Positions 8,999 through 18,745 of a DNA stretch of 64,000 nucleotides are shown here, in pieces. The number at the start of each line of letters is the position of its first letter. Within the stretch, counting starts at the first letter, position 1. Origin of the DNA: CAZIKB01 sp964539665 (GTDB taxonomy: Bacteria > Zhuqueibacterota > Zhuqueibacteria > Oceanimicrobiales > Oceanimicrobiaceae). The stretch covers positions 20,183 to 84,182 of the forward strand of contig CAZIKB010000008.1 of the NCBI GenBank assembly GCA_964539665.1, read 5' to 3'. The position numbers and the translations under genes are program-made. The notes beneath the pieces are model-generated. The model did not search any database and was not told where the DNA came from. It was given only the letters and a program-made list of their open reading frames with translations.

Positions 8999-10291
8999 AT
9001 GAGCAAAATCGCCCGTATTGAACTTTTCCATGTAGCGATTCCTCTCCCTGCTACATTTTACCCGAGCTGGATTCCAGGCTTTCCACAGACCGAAAACCGC
9101 TTTACACTGATCAAAGTTATAACAAGCGATGGTGTGGAGGGTTATAGCGCTGGTCCGGCAATGGGTCGAGAAAGAGCTGGCCTCGGTGAACTGCTTGGTC
9201 CATATTTAATCGGGGAGGAAGCCACGGATATTGACTTAATCCAGCAGCGACTGCGCGAAATAGCCTATCTCGGCTGGCGCAACTACTGGGTAGAACCAGC
9301 TTTCTGGGACATTAAAGGCAAGCTTGCAAGTAAACCAGTTTATGAGCTGTTAGGCGGTAAGCCTTGCACCATCAATCTTTATGCCTCGACTGGTGAGATT
9401 AAAACGCCAGAAGACCGTATTAAAGAAGCAGAAGCGCGCTATGAAGAAGGATTTCGTTCCATAAAATTACGAGTTCATGACTTTGATGAGGCCGTGGATA
9501 AACGGCAGGTTGTTGAAACCGCTAAAGCTATCGGCCACAAAATGAAGATCGGCGTCGATGCGAATCAAGCCTGGCGGGTTACTATCATTGGCGATTCTCC
9601 GCAATGGGACCTGGAGCGGGCAAAACGATTCGCTGATGTGTGCGCGGATTCTGGAGTCGCATGGCTGGAAGAACCTCTGCCAATGGATGCATACGAAGAT
9701 TTAAGCGCACTTACTGCTAACAGTCGTGTTCCCATAGCCGGTGGAGAGCTGCATACTTCGGGATATCCTGAGCTCAAGATGATGATTGAGAGGCGCTGCT
9801 ATAATATATTCCAGCCTGACGCAACCTTCACCGGAGGCATTGCCCAGACCTTTGAAGTTGCAAAATTATGCCGTAAGCATGGTCTGGAGTATACACCACA
9901 TACCTGGACAAACGGTATTGGTTTCGCGATTAATTTGCAATTAATGGCAGCCAGTAGTTTCGCAGATAAAAAGGAGCTCGAGTACCCGATTAGCCTGCCG
10001 GGTTGGACTGTAGAAGCCCGCGATGCCATCCTGGAAAAGCCCTTTGAGCATGAGCACGGCACACTGCAAACGCCAACCAAACCCGGATTGGGATTTACCA
10101 TCAACCAGAGAACATTACGTAAATACGCCAAACGCTTTTTTGTGATGGACCGCAAACGTCTCATCTGGTTTTCGTTGAAAAATCGTGGTCAAAAAGTTTC
10201 CAGAGAAATTGATCAGGTCCGGAAGCAGAAAAGCATAAAAACCTCAGGCATAGTTACTAATAACGAACAGGTCGAAATGAAAAGTACCTAA
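8999..10291 (+). CDS. mandelate racemase/muconate lactonizing enzyme family protein
   Basis: This 430-residue enolase-superfamily enzyme should abstract a proton alpha to a carboxylate. The N-terminal capping domain (about 1-130) precedes the barrel. Visible catalytic elements are K156-x-R158 (IKLRV), metal ligands D187 (VDANQAW), E224 (WLEEPL) and E250 (GGELH), and H301 (TPHTW) as a possible second base. The last 60 residues are a basic tail beyond the usual family length. The specific reaction (racemase, lactonase or acid-sugar dehydratase) cannot be told from sequence alone. The start ATG has no good ribosome site. Confidence 0.87.
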   Translation: MSKIARIELFHVAIPLPATFYPSWIPGFPQTENRFTLIKVITSDGVEGYSAGPAMGRERAGLGELLGPYLIGEEATDIDLIQQRLREIAYLGWRNYWVEPAFWDIKGKLASKPVYELLGGKPCTINLYASTGEIKTPEDRIKEAEARYEEGFRSIKLRVHDFDEAVDKRQVVETAKAIGHKMKIGVDANQAWRVTIIGDSPQWDLERAKRFADVCADSGVAWLEEPLPMDAYEDLSALTANSRVPIAGGELHTSGYPELKMMIERRCYNIFQPDATFTGGIAQTFEVAKLCRKHGLEYTPHTWTNGIGFAINLQLMAASSFADKKELEYPISLPGWTVEARDAILEKPFEHEHGTLQTPTKPGLGFTINQRTLRKYAKRFFVMDRKRLIWFSLKNRGQKVSREIDQVRKQKSIKTSGIVTNNEQVEMKST

Positions 10292-10481
10292 CCTGAATAA
10301 TTCATACAAAGAGAACAAAGTCAATATAATTAGAGTCAAAATGCTTGTTTATTAATGCTTTAATTATTTTGACCAAAATCATTTTGACATTTTGTATTAA
10401 AATTTAGTCTTCATCCTGATATTATGCTTACAGACTTGTTATACCAGGAATTACAACTGTTCTTATGAATGGAGAATTGAA

Positions 10482-10985
10482 ATGTATCGACGAATTGATG
10501 ATTTTCTGAAAGTTTATGAAAACTTAACTCAAAGCACGTCAAGGATTTTCGATAAACTCACTGATGACAATCTTAATCAGTCTGTAGAGGACGACCATCG
10601 CATACTTGGACAAATTGCCTGGCACATTGTAGTGACCGTTCCAGAGATGATGAGCAAAACGGATTTAACTGTTTCATCAATCGACCATGACTTACCACCA
10701 CCTAAATCTGCCGCAGAAATTGTTGAAGGTTATAAGAAGGTGACGGAGGAACTCATTAAGGCGCTTAAGGCAAGTTGGAGCAATGAAACATTAGAACAAA
10801 CTGATGAAATGTATGGCCAGCAATGGCCTCGCGGGATGACTTTAACCGCACTGGTGAATCATGAGATTCATCATCGCGGCCAGATGACTATTCTCTTGCG
10901 TCAAGCAGGACAGAAGGTGCCTGGAGTTTTCGGGCCAGCCAAAGAAGAGTGGTCACAGTACGGAATGGATGCACCACCGTATTAA
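10482..10985 (+). CDS. DinB family metalloprotein
   Basis: This 167-residue four-helix DinB-superfamily protein carries the expected histidines: one in the second helix (AWHIVVTVPE) and two in the closing motif HEIHHRGQMTILLRQAG, which form a metal site. Its last segment PGVFGPAKEEW is typical of the intact family. Members include thiol-dependent S-transferases, but the substrate here is unknown. It is intact, unlike the damaged DinB-like gene 1.6 kb upstream. A GGAG site lies 9 bases before the ATG. Confidence 0.85.
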   Translation: MYRRIDDFLKVYENLTQSTSRIFDKLTDDNLNQSVEDDHRILGQIAWHIVVTVPEMMSKTDLTVSSIDHDLPPPKSAAEIVEGYKKVTEELIKALKASWSNETLEQTDEMYGQQWPRGMTLTALVNHEIHHRGQMTILLRQAGQKVPGVFGPAKEEWSQYGMDAPPY

Positions 10986-11137
10986 TAAATATTGGGGCAC
11001 TGATGAGTGCATAGATTTCGAAAAGATTGAAACGTTTTTCCCACAACTGAGGAAATGATAAATCACAAATCACAAAATACAAAAAAATACCAATACCCAA
11101 AATATCAAACATTTTAGGAACGCTGACATTCTTCAAT

Positions 11138-11196
11138 AAGGTTAGTGCTTGTTTGGTAAAAAAGAAACTAACCTTTTGTGAAAAGGTCAGTTTCTT
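11138..11196 (+). promoter_or_regulatory. overlapping alternative hairpins before M14 peptidase gene
   Basis: AAGAAACTAACCTTTT (11162-11177) pairs with AAAAGGTCAGTTTCTT (11181-11196) with one mismatch. The same ACTAACCTT (11167-11175) can instead pair exactly with AAGGTTAGT at 11138-11146. The two structures are mutually exclusive, as in attenuators, and lie 75 bases before the peptidase start. It may simply be a terminator of the upstream gene. Confidence 0.4.
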
Positions 11197-11270
11197 AGTT
11201 GTTTTAATGAAAATAAATTATATCCGTGAGATTCTGTGGTAAATTAGAACAAACAACTTTAGGAGTATTT

Positions 11271-12890
11271 ATGCATTTTGAAAAACATCTATTTCACAAC
11301 GCTGCCTTGCGCATCCTGGTTCTGTGCTTATTCCTGCTCACTGCGAATAACAACCTCCTAGGTGAAGAAAAGAATTTATCAATTCTGAAAACCCGTGCAG
11401 AAACAAGCAATTATGAAGAAACCACCAGGTACGATGAGGTCATGTCTTTCTTAAATATCGTTACTGCTACCTCGGAAAGAATGCATTTAACCAGTTTTGG
11501 TTACACAACAGAGGGAAGAAAGCTCCCGCTGGTTATTTACGGAGACGTCGCAAATGCCGGTGCTGAAGCTGTTCTGCAATCTGGGAAGACACGTATTTTT
11601 GTCCAGGCAAATATTCATGCCGGTGAAGTCTGCGGCAAAGAAGCCATGCTTATACTTCTGCGAGCACTTGCTAATGGCGAGCATGCTGCCTGGTCGGAAA
11701 ATCTAGTGCTGCTCTTTGCGCCTATTTACAATGCCGACGGCAATGAACGCATCAGTTTGTACAATCGGAGACGCCAGCATGGTCCAATCGCCGGTATGGG
11801 GCAGCGAGCCAATGCCCAGGGCTATGACCTCAACCGCGACCACATAAAGCTTGATTCACCTGAAGCGCGCTCCCTCATCCGTTTGATGAATGATTACGAC
11901 CCACATGTGCTGTTAGATATCCATACCACCAATGGAACCAGGCACGCTTATCATTTAACCTACTCCCCCGCTCTCAATCCCAATACACATCAACCAATGG
12001 ATTCATTTGTGCGTAAAGACTGGCTGCCCACTGTTACAAAAGCAGTGAATGATAAATATAACTGGCGCTTCTATTATTACGGCAACCTGCCCTGGCCCGG
12101 TATGAAGGTTGAACGCGGCTGGTACACATTTGATCATCGCCCCCGTTTTAATAATAATTATATTGGATTAAGGAATCGCTTTGCATTTTTAGGTGAAGCC
12201 TATTCATACGCAACATTTGAGGAGCGCATTCTTGCGGCACGCTATTTCGTTGAAGAAATTTTAAACTTTGCACACGAAAATGCTGACACAATTCGGGAAA
12301 TGACAGCCACCGCAGATAATGCCGACATAATTGGCACGCAGGGTGCGCTTAGAGCAAAGCTTGCCAGTTCAAAGGAAAAGGTTGAAATTCTGTTTGGCGA
12401 AGTATCAGAAGAAAAGAATCCGTACACAGGCAGAACCATTCTTCGCCGTAAAGACGTCAGCAGACCGGAACAAATGTATGAATACGGCACCTTTGAGCCA
12501 ACAGAGACCGAAATCGTTCCTGAAAAATATTTCATTCCCGATACGCTGGTCAAAGTTGTAGATATTTTAGAAACACAGGGAATTAAGTTTAATATTCTCG
12601 AAAAAGAGCAAACCGTACAGGTTGAACGCTTTCGAATTGATTCCACAATAGTAGCTAAAAGGGAATTCCAGAAGCACAAACCGCGCACTGTTTTTGGCCA
12701 CTACGAAAAGGTGGGAGTACAATTGCCGGCTGGCGCCCTGATCGTCCCAATGGACCAGCCTCTGGCTCGACTGGCATTTTACCTGCTTGAGCCCCGTTCC
12801 GATGACGGGCTGGTTAACTGGAATTTTTTGGATGAAGATTTGGAAGATGCACAATATTATCCAATTTTTCGAAAATTGCGAAGTCGCTAA
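11271..12890 (+). CDS. secreted M14 family zinc carboxypeptidase
   Basis: The product (539 residues) is a metallocarboxypeptidase. I chose ATG 11271 over an upstream GTG because it follows AGGAG by 6 bases and starts a clean signal peptide (NAALRILVLCLFLLTANN). Zinc ligands are H116-x2-E119 (IHAGE) and H218 (DIHTTNG); E309 (LGEAYSY) is the likely catalytic glutamate. It should act in the periplasm or outside the cell on peptide C-termini. The TonB-dependent receptor gene begins 36 bases later, so the two are probably one operon: digest outside, then import. Confidence 0.88.
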   Translation: MHFEKHLFHNAALRILVLCLFLLTANNNLLGEEKNLSILKTRAETSNYEETTRYDEVMSFLNIVTATSERMHLTSFGYTTEGRKLPLVIYGDVANAGAEAVLQSGKTRIFVQANIHAGEVCGKEAMLILLRALANGEHAAWSENLVLLFAPIYNADGNERISLYNRRRQHGPIAGMGQRANAQGYDLNRDHIKLDSPEARSLIRLMNDYDPHVLLDIHTTNGTRHAYHLTYSPALNPNTHQPMDSFVRKDWLPTVTKAVNDKYNWRFYYYGNLPWPGMKVERGWYTFDHRPRFNNNYIGLRNRFAFLGEAYSYATFEERILAARYFVEEILNFAHENADTIREMTATADNADIIGTQGALRAKLASSKEKVEILFGEVSEEKNPYTGRTILRRKDVSRPEQMYEYGTFEPTETEIVPEKYFIPDTLVKVVDILETQGIKFNILEKEQTVQVERFRIDSTIVAKREFQKHKPRTVFGHYEKVGVQLPAGALIVPMDQPLARLAFYLLEPRSDDGLVNWNFLDEDLEDAQYYPIFRKLRSR

Positions 12891-12926
12891 AAATATTTAG
12901 CGTTTGACCCAAGCTGAGGAGTTCAA

Positions 12927-15569
12927 ATGAAACTTTTATTTCACTATTTAATGTTGTTTTGTTGTTTTGAAATCGCAACTGGTCAAGAGTCCTCCGGCAC
13001 TTTAGAAGGATTTGTCTTAAAAAGTCAATCCGATATACCCTTTCAAGGCGCCAATGTTATCCTTGTTGGCACCACGTGGGGTGACGCTACCGATAAGAAT
13101 GGTTATTTTAAAATCGAGCATATCTCCCCTGGAGAATATGAAATAGAAGTTCAATTTATAGGTTATGAAGTAAGCCGTCAAAAACTCCACATCAAGCCAG
13201 ATGAAACGCTTAAGATAGTAGTTAATCTTGAACCCAAGGCTCTTGAAGGAGCTGAAGTTACGGTTGAAGGTGAACGAGCCGGAGACATCCGCCTGGAAAT
13301 TACCCCTCCATCATATAAATTGAAACCTGAAGAAATGACAGAGATGTCCGGGACCCTCGAAGATGTCATTCGCTCGGTTTTCAGCTTGCCAGGTGTGCAG
13401 TCAACCAATGATTTCTCGAATCAATTTATTGTTCGGGGCGGCGGGCCGGACCAAAACTTAATTCTCTTAGATGACGTGGAAATCTTCAATCCTTATCGAA
13501 ACAGTGGCATGCCAAGTTTAATCAATCCAGATATCATTAAGGAAGTAAATCTTTATGCCGGTGCCTATCCAGCGATTTTTGGTGATCGCCTTTCATCTGT
13601 ATTGACCATCCACTCCCGCGATGGCTCGAGGCAGAAATGGTTTAAAGGTAAGCTCGGTTTGAATTTAGCCAATGCAAGCTTCCTGTTTGAAGGGAAAGTG
13701 CCGGTTTGGAACGGTTCATGGTTGATCAGCAGCCGCAAGACATACAATCAAGTGTTCGCAAAATCTTTTGTTAAGCAGCGTACTCCCAATAATGTTGCCC
13801 TTCCCGATTTTGAGGATTGGCATGTCAAAGTTGCCCTGCACCCATCCTCAAAACATCGGCTTCAATTCCATAGTATTTTAGCGCGAAACAATCAGGATTT
13901 CCTGGTAAAGGACGAATTAGGGGAACAAGACACAGAACGTGATAATTTTGATGGGGAGGATAAAATAAAGACGAATGTAGTCGGTGCATCCTGGAACTAT
14001 TTACCGTCTCCGAACTTTCAAACAAGAATTCATGCTAACTTCTATGGCAATAGAGGTAACAGCAGCTTCGCGGGTGATTTTATCCCTAGCAACGACGCTA
14101 ACATCAGTCCTGCTGCAGAAGCCAGCGGTATAATTCCGCCAGTATTCGCCGGAGGAGACTCGACTTTTCTGTTTGACCACAATCAACAGTTTAGTTTTCG
14201 TAAACTTTCGTTCGGGGGTTGGTTAGTTTATGAACTCGGCAAGCATACCATTGAATCAGGATTCGGATTTGATTTTTTTAACAATTCAGTCAGCAGTGAA
14301 TTGAATTTAAATGAGTTTGGTGAGGTTGTGTTCGACGCCTTGCAAGCAGCTCCGAATTGGTTTGGTGCTCTTGGTGACAGCATTGATCAAAGAAAGTCAT
14401 ACAGGCGATCTTATTTCTACCTGCAGGACAAGTGGACGGTGTTCGGCAGCAAATTTATCATTCAGCCGGGATTACGTTTTGATTATTATGACTTAATTGG
14501 GCGCGGGTACATATCGCCGAGGTTGAAGGTTTCATATGAATTAGATCCCTTAACTTCGATCAGCGGTGCGTGGGGCATCTATCGGCAAAGTCCGGGCTTT
14601 GAGAAACTGCTCGATGGCGGCCGGATGTTTGATCTTTTAAGGTTTGAAGACTTATCAGGATTATCTGCCGAACGGGCCATTCACAGCATTTTCAGTGTTC
14701 AGCGTTGGCTTACTGATCAATGGCATTTAACATTCGAAGCCTATCACAAGAGATTTTACGATCTGATTGAGCAAACGACTGAGCTTGTTGAGCATCCGGT
14801 TGCTAACTACAATTACGGTGCTCCGGCTCTCGCGGCGTCCTATCTTGTGCAGAATCGTATGGTGTACAGAAAAATCCCTATACCCACAAACGATGTCACC
14901 GGCAATGCTTACGGTCTGGATGTTCGACTTGAAAAACGGGTCAATGACCCATCGGATTCTTTTTTTGGTTGGCTATCCTATTCTCTTGGAAAGTCAACGA
15001 GAAAGCAGACATTCGACGGCCTCCGAATATCCTACCCCTATGACTATGACCGACGCCATAGTTTAGATTTGGTGCTAAACTATCGAATAGACTCCAACTT
15101 GCACAAAAACGACAAATTTATCGTCGGCCTGACCTGGCGTTACGGAACAGGCTTCCCATATACTCCAGCGCTTTCAGTTGAACCATTGGTTGGTACGATA
15201 GCCCCGGACACCACGAATCCCGACGTTCTCAAAAATTTCATTCTTTCTGATCCTGAAACGGGTACCGCACGTTTCGTCCCGACTTTTGGAGGCCCGGAAA
15301 ACATCAACTCACTTCGCTATCCGGACTACCAAAGATTGGACGCACGAATCACTTATGAAACAAAAATCTTCAAAGCAAATTGGCGAATCTACCTGGACTT
15401 TATAAATATCCTTGCTCGGAAAAATGTGCTCTTTTACCGCACCATCATCAAGACTGAGGTTAATTCCAACCTGCCGCCGTCCTTGCAGTTTCAAAATATT
15501 AGGGCGTTCGAGGAACCCGTCTACATGTATCCGTTTTTTCCATCTTTAGGAGTCAGTATTACCTTTTAG
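12927..15569 (+). CDS. TonB-dependent receptor with carboxypeptidase-regulatory-like domain
   Basis: This 880-residue outer-membrane receptor starts with a signal peptide ending near ATGQE. It continues with a carboxypeptidase-D regulatory-like domain (about 25-110; GVTVxG-type pattern in QGANVILVGTTWGDAT and GEYEIEVQFIGYE). A plug follows (about 130-230; TLEDVIRSVFSLPGV, then FIVRGGGPDQNLILLDDVEI). The rest is a 22-strand-type barrel ending in FPSLGVSITF with a terminal Phe. It lies directly after the secreted carboxypeptidase and probably takes up its products; the ligand is not determinable. The architecture is SusC-like but much shorter, with no SusD partner in view. Confidence 0.9.
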   Translation: MKLLFHYLMLFCCFEIATGQESSGTLEGFVLKSQSDIPFQGANVILVGTTWGDATDKNGYFKIEHISPGEYEIEVQFIGYEVSRQKLHIKPDETLKIVVNLEPKALEGAEVTVEGERAGDIRLEITPPSYKLKPEEMTEMSGTLEDVIRSVFSLPGVQSTNDFSNQFIVRGGGPDQNLILLDDVEIFNPYRNSGMPSLINPDIIKEVNLYAGAYPAIFGDRLSSVLTIHSRDGSRQKWFKGKLGLNLANASFLFEGKVPVWNGSWLISSRKTYNQVFAKSFVKQRTPNNVALPDFEDWHVKVALHPSSKHRLQFHSILARNNQDFLVKDELGEQDTERDNFDGEDKIKTNVVGASWNYLPSPNFQTRIHANFYGNRGNSSFAGDFIPSNDANISPAAEASGIIPPVFAGGDSTFLFDHNQQFSFRKLSFGGWLVYELGKHTIESGFGFDFFNNSVSSELNLNEFGEVVFDALQAAPNWFGALGDSIDQRKSYRRSYFYLQDKWTVFGSKFIIQPGLRFDYYDLIGRGYISPRLKVSYELDPLTSISGAWGIYRQSPGFEKLLDGGRMFDLLRFEDLSGLSAERAIHSIFSVQRWLTDQWHLTFEAYHKRFYDLIEQTTELVEHPVANYNYGAPALAASYLVQNRMVYRKIPIPTNDVTGNAYGLDVRLEKRVNDPSDSFFGWLSYSLGKSTRKQTFDGLRISYPYDYDRRHSLDLVLNYRIDSNLHKNDKFIVGLTWRYGTGFPYTPALSVEPLVGTIAPDTTNPDVLKNFILSDPETGTARFVPTFGGPENINSLRYPDYQRLDARITYETKIFKANWRIYLDFINILARKNVLFYRTIIKTEVNSNLPPSLQFQNIRAFEEPVYMYPFFPSLGVSITF

Positions 15570-16151
15570 TTTACAGTATTGTTTATAAACCGGTAGAAAT
15601 ATTACAATAAATACCTTGAATATTTTAATATTATTTTGCAAATTATTGTTCATTAAAATCATACCAATATTTTCCATCATAAAGATATGTAAGTACGGGT
15701 GGGAAGGCTTACATCGTAATAAGTATAAATTGTTTTCACTTGATTCCACGGGATATATTATTTATCTTTAACAAATTTTTGTACAGGGACGAGATAAGAT
15801 TTACTAATTTTGCCATTTTCTAATATTATCTGGGAGTTTATCCTTCCTAATGCATCTTTATTAGAAGGGCTTTATAGGTGTTGTTGGGAAGAATAAACCT
15901 GAGTTAGCTGAATACGAAAACCAGGAAGTTAGTAGCACTGTAAAAATTCCAAAACGCTTGACCTTTTATTTCTTTTTTCTAAGCTTAATTATGGTGAGGC
16001 GGAGTTGAGATGTATCCAGCGTTTCCTATGGATGATATGCAGTTGCACAAAGACAGATATCATTACAAATTACTGCTTATACTGTTAGAAGGTAAATTAA
16101 TTTTCGGATATCATGACATTTGGTATGATATCCTGATCAGTAGACTTATAT
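15570..16151. other. intergenic region before cassette array
   Basis: I find no gene, integrase remnant or recognisable attI in these AT-rich bases. A 9-bp perfect inverted repeat (GGATATCAT 16106-16114 and ATGATATCC 16125-16133, 10-base loop) lies just before the cassette array. Confidence 0.5.
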
Positions 16152-16189
16152 GTTCTCAGCGCTGACTTCGTCAAGTGCCGCGATTATAC
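16152..16189 (+). repeat. 38-bp direct repeat, copy 1
   Basis: This copy differs from the one at 20568-20605 at 3 of 38 positions (core ACTTCGTCAAGTGCCGCGA). It ends with the ATTATAC that begins cassette 1, so it looks like the remnant of a preceding recombination site. Confidence 0.75.
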
Positions 16190-16221
16190 CTTTCAATGCT
16201 TATAAATATAAGGTTTAGTTA

Positions 16222-17202
16222 ATGAAAATATTTGTTTCGCATTCAAATAAAGATAAAACATTTGTTAAAGCGATAATAGACAATTTACCAAAATCATATC
16301 ACAGTTGGATTGATGAAAGAAAAATTATCGCAGGGGAAAATTTTGAAAACAAAATTACACAAGCGATTATTGATGATAATACGATATTAGTTTTGTTTGT
16401 AAGTGATCATTCGGTAAAATCTAAGTGGGTACAAAAAGAATTACAATTGGCTAAACAAAATAGCATTCCTATAATCCCAATAATTCTTGACAATTCTGCA
16501 ATTGAATTATTACCTACATGGATAAAAAAAATACATCATTTAAAATGTTATGACCAAAGTGATTCTCAGATTTATAACACTTCCAATGAATTAACTAAAC
16601 ATCTGTCATTGTGGATTTCAAAAAACGATAACGCGGATACTAATCATCTTCAAGATATTTCAGAAGATATAATAACAGAGTTCGCTCAAGAAACCATTAA
16701 AAAGGGATTAGCAGATGAAGCCACAATGGTTTCGTTTACACCTCTTCTTTTTATAAATATGGCATTCAAAATTAGGAAATGGTATTCACTTTATTGGGAT
16801 AATGAAAAATCTAAATTATTAAGTGGTAAAATACCAAAAGGCAAAGATTTGGAATACTTTTTATTTTTAGATCCTGTTTGGGGATTTCATTTACAAAATT
16901 TTAGAGAAGTTGGATTTATTAATAAAATCGCACTACCTCATGGTAATTCTGAAACTGACGTTGATATAGCATGGCATAAATTTATGGACTATTATATGCC
17001 TGAGCATATCCTTAAAGATCAAAATGACATACTAATTCCATATCTATCAGAATATTTTTTAAAAAAAGGGCTTGTATCTACGGAGATTGAACTACCTTCA
17101 GAAATTATTGAATCCATAATAGAATTGAGAATTGATGCTTTTACAATTGGTATACATGCGTATAAATTTTTAAATTTAGGTCCAATAAAATCTTTACAAT
17201 AA
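16222..17202 (+). CDS. TIR-domain protein (cassette 1)
   Basis: The product has 326 residues. An N-terminal TIR domain (about 1-130) opens with MKIFVSHSNKDK and includes WIDERKIIAGENF. It carries W69-x3-E73 (SKWVQKEL), where the Glu is the expected NAD-cleaving residue. The C-terminal half (150-326) is helical and unassigned (ISEDIITEFAQETIKKGLAD, then RKWYSLYWDNE) and may be the sensor. The gene is very AT-rich. It begins about 40 bases after the cassette start, and its stop directly abuts the R'' box of the next attC, as is usual for cassette genes. A role in abortive anti-phage defence is inferred from the domain and context. Confidence 0.83.
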   Translation: MKIFVSHSNKDKTFVKAIIDNLPKSYHSWIDERKIIAGENFENKITQAIIDDNTILVLFVSDHSVKSKWVQKELQLAKQNSIPIIPIILDNSAIELLPTWIKKIHHLKCYDQSDSQIYNTSNELTKHLSLWISKNDNADTNHLQDISEDIITEFAQETIKKGLADEATMVSFTPLLFINMAFKIRKWYSLYWDNEKSKLLSGKIPKGKDLEYFLFLDPVWGFHLQNFREVGFINKIALPHGNSETDVDIAWHKFMDYYMPEHILKDQNDILIPYLSEYFLKKGLVSTEIELPSEIIESIIELRIDAFTIGIHAYKFLNLGPIKSLQ

Positions 17203-17337
17203 GTATAACAATCAAAATTAAGCGGACTGCAAGGGCTATATTTCAAATTGTTGTTTCTGAGCGCCGTTTAAAAACCTTAAATATTTGAAAGTATGGTGCG
17301 CTGTAAACCTTGCAGCCTCTTATTTTGGACGTTAGAC
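17203..17337 (+). other. attC recombination site 1
   Basis: R'' is GTATAAC (17203-17209). L'' is AAGCGGACTGCAAGG (17220-17234), and L' is CCTTGCAGCCTCTT (17308-17321), which pairs with it apart from an extrahelical A and one mismatch. R' is GTTAGAC (17331-17337, fits GTTRRRY). An inner AGCGC/GCGCT stem adds to the palindrome. The length of 135 bases is like long VCR-type sites. Confidence 0.88.
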
Positions 17338-17350
17338 TCTCTTGGATATT

Positions 17351-18562
17351 ATGAATTGCACCCATAAACATTTAAGACTTATAAATCCTTATGAAATAAT
17401 ATGGAAGTATAAATGTCTTTCCTGTGGTGAAGTAATGATGTGTTCTTGTGAATCTGAAATTGCAAACTATTATGTACCACATCAAACAAAGAGAGGAAAG
17501 GAGTTAGAATCTCAAAACTATGTCCCTGTCACATTCGGATTCCAGAAAAACATTTGTAAAAAATGTAGAGGAGAGGAACTAGAGGCTTATCCCAAAAATG
17601 AATTATATGGTGCTTCAAGTAAGATAAAAAGATATTATTGGCGTGAAATAGTCTTTACTACTTTAAAGTATTTCAAAGATTATGCTGAAAAAAACAACTT
17701 TTATAATTATGATGACGCTATTAAAGCATTTCCTGAAAAATATAAAGAATTTGAAAATAAAGCTTTACAATGCATAAAACATCAACATGACGAAAAGCCT
17801 CTTTATGATTTTCACGAAACTAGCCAGGCAGAACTTATATCTAAATATAACATAGATATAATCAATTATGATTGTGAATATAAAAAGAGACCGAATGAAC
17901 GAAAGGTCAAATTAATCTACCAAAACGCTGAATATACTGCTGAAGATTATGCAGCAACAAGATGGAAAGAAGCAGGATATAGCGTTGTAATGCTAGAAAG
18001 TATTCCATTCCATTTTCTTTTTGGAACTTTTATGTATCAATTAATACAGGATGATTCAGATCCCTGTGTAAGATTCTGTTCATTCGGAGATAGAGTAGAA
18101 AAAGGGAAAATGATCTACACACTCTTACCTAGCGATTTTGGAACAGCTGGGTATTATATGAGAAGACAAAAAGAGATAAAAGAATACTTTAATAGCATAA
18201 AATTTCTTAGAGGAGAACTTCTATGGCTTTTTGATTATTGGTCTGGTGATGATTACAGTGGAAATTTTAGACAATATTTATGGGCAACAGATTCTGAAGC
18301 GAAGTCTACAGCAAGAGAGTTGATAGAGATTCTTCCTAGTAATTGTATCAAGGATATTTTATTCTATCTTATTAAATATTATTGGAAAAGGTATTGTGGT
18401 TGGCCAGATTTATTATGCTATAGAAATGATGAATACATTTTAATAGAAGTTAAATCAAGTAATGACAAATTAAGTATAGATCAAAAAAACTGGATAAAGG
18501 GAAATTTTGAAGAACTACAATTACCTTTTAAAATAGCAAAGCTACATAAACAGAAATGTTAA
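17351..18562 (+). CDS. zinc-ribbon / VRR-NUC domain protein (cassette 2)
   Basis: This 403-residue protein has a Cys-rich N-terminus (NCTHKH, KCLSCGEVMMCSCE, later ICKKCRGE) that looks like a zinc ribbon. A long middle region is unassigned. The C-terminal VRR-NUC nuclease domain has GWPDLLCYRNDEYILIEVKS, then SIDQKNWIKG. The PD-(D/E)xK catalytic set is D356 and E369-V-K371. I chose ATG 17351 over an in-frame TTG at 17342; the cassette begins at 17331, so the leader is only 20 bases and lacks a ribosome site. It is probably a DNA-cutting enzyme or restriction-like effector; the substrate is unknown. Confidence 0.8.
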   Translation: MNCTHKHLRLINPYEIIWKYKCLSCGEVMMCSCESEIANYYVPHQTKRGKELESQNYVPVTFGFQKNICKKCRGEELEAYPKNELYGASSKIKRYYWREIVFTTLKYFKDYAEKNNFYNYDDAIKAFPEKYKEFENKALQCIKHQHDEKPLYDFHETSQAELISKYNIDIINYDCEYKKRPNERKVKLIYQNAEYTAEDYAATRWKEAGYSVVMLESIPFHFLFGTFMYQLIQDDSDPCVRFCSFGDRVEKGKMIYTLLPSDFGTAGYYMRRQKEIKEYFNSIKFLRGELLWLFDYWSGDDYSGNFRQYLWATDSEAKSTARELIEILPSNCIKDILFYLIKYYWKRYCGWPDLLCYRNDEYILIEVKSSNDKLSIDQKNWIKGNFEELQLPFKIAKLHKQKC

Positions 18563-18596
18563 TTCTTTATAATTATTATAATTGTTATCAAAAAAA

Positions 18597-18727
18597 GTCT
18601 AACTCAAAACTCCACCGGAACACGGGTATCGAGCGTGATTTTAGCGTTTTGTGGTGTGGCAAATTTAATTTCTATTTATAACTTATGTGCACATTCATCC
18701 AGTGTCCAGTGAGTTTGGTTGTTATGA
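18597..18727 (+). other. attC recombination site 2
   Basis: R'' is GTCTAAC (18597-18603). L'' (AACTCCACCGGAACAC) pairs with GTGTCCAGTGAGTT near 18702-18715, leaving extrahelical C and A. R' is GTTATGA (18721-18727). Its left half resembles that of site 5 (TCTAACTC, CCACCGGA, GAGCGTGA), so the two sites share ancestry. Confidence 0.85.
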
Positions 18728-18745
18728 GTAAAAGAGAAATCACTG

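Noticed and set aside
15570..16151. Search for an integron integrase or attI
   Set aside because: No tyrosine-recombinase pattern or attI-like core could be found on either strand of this gap or nearby genes.
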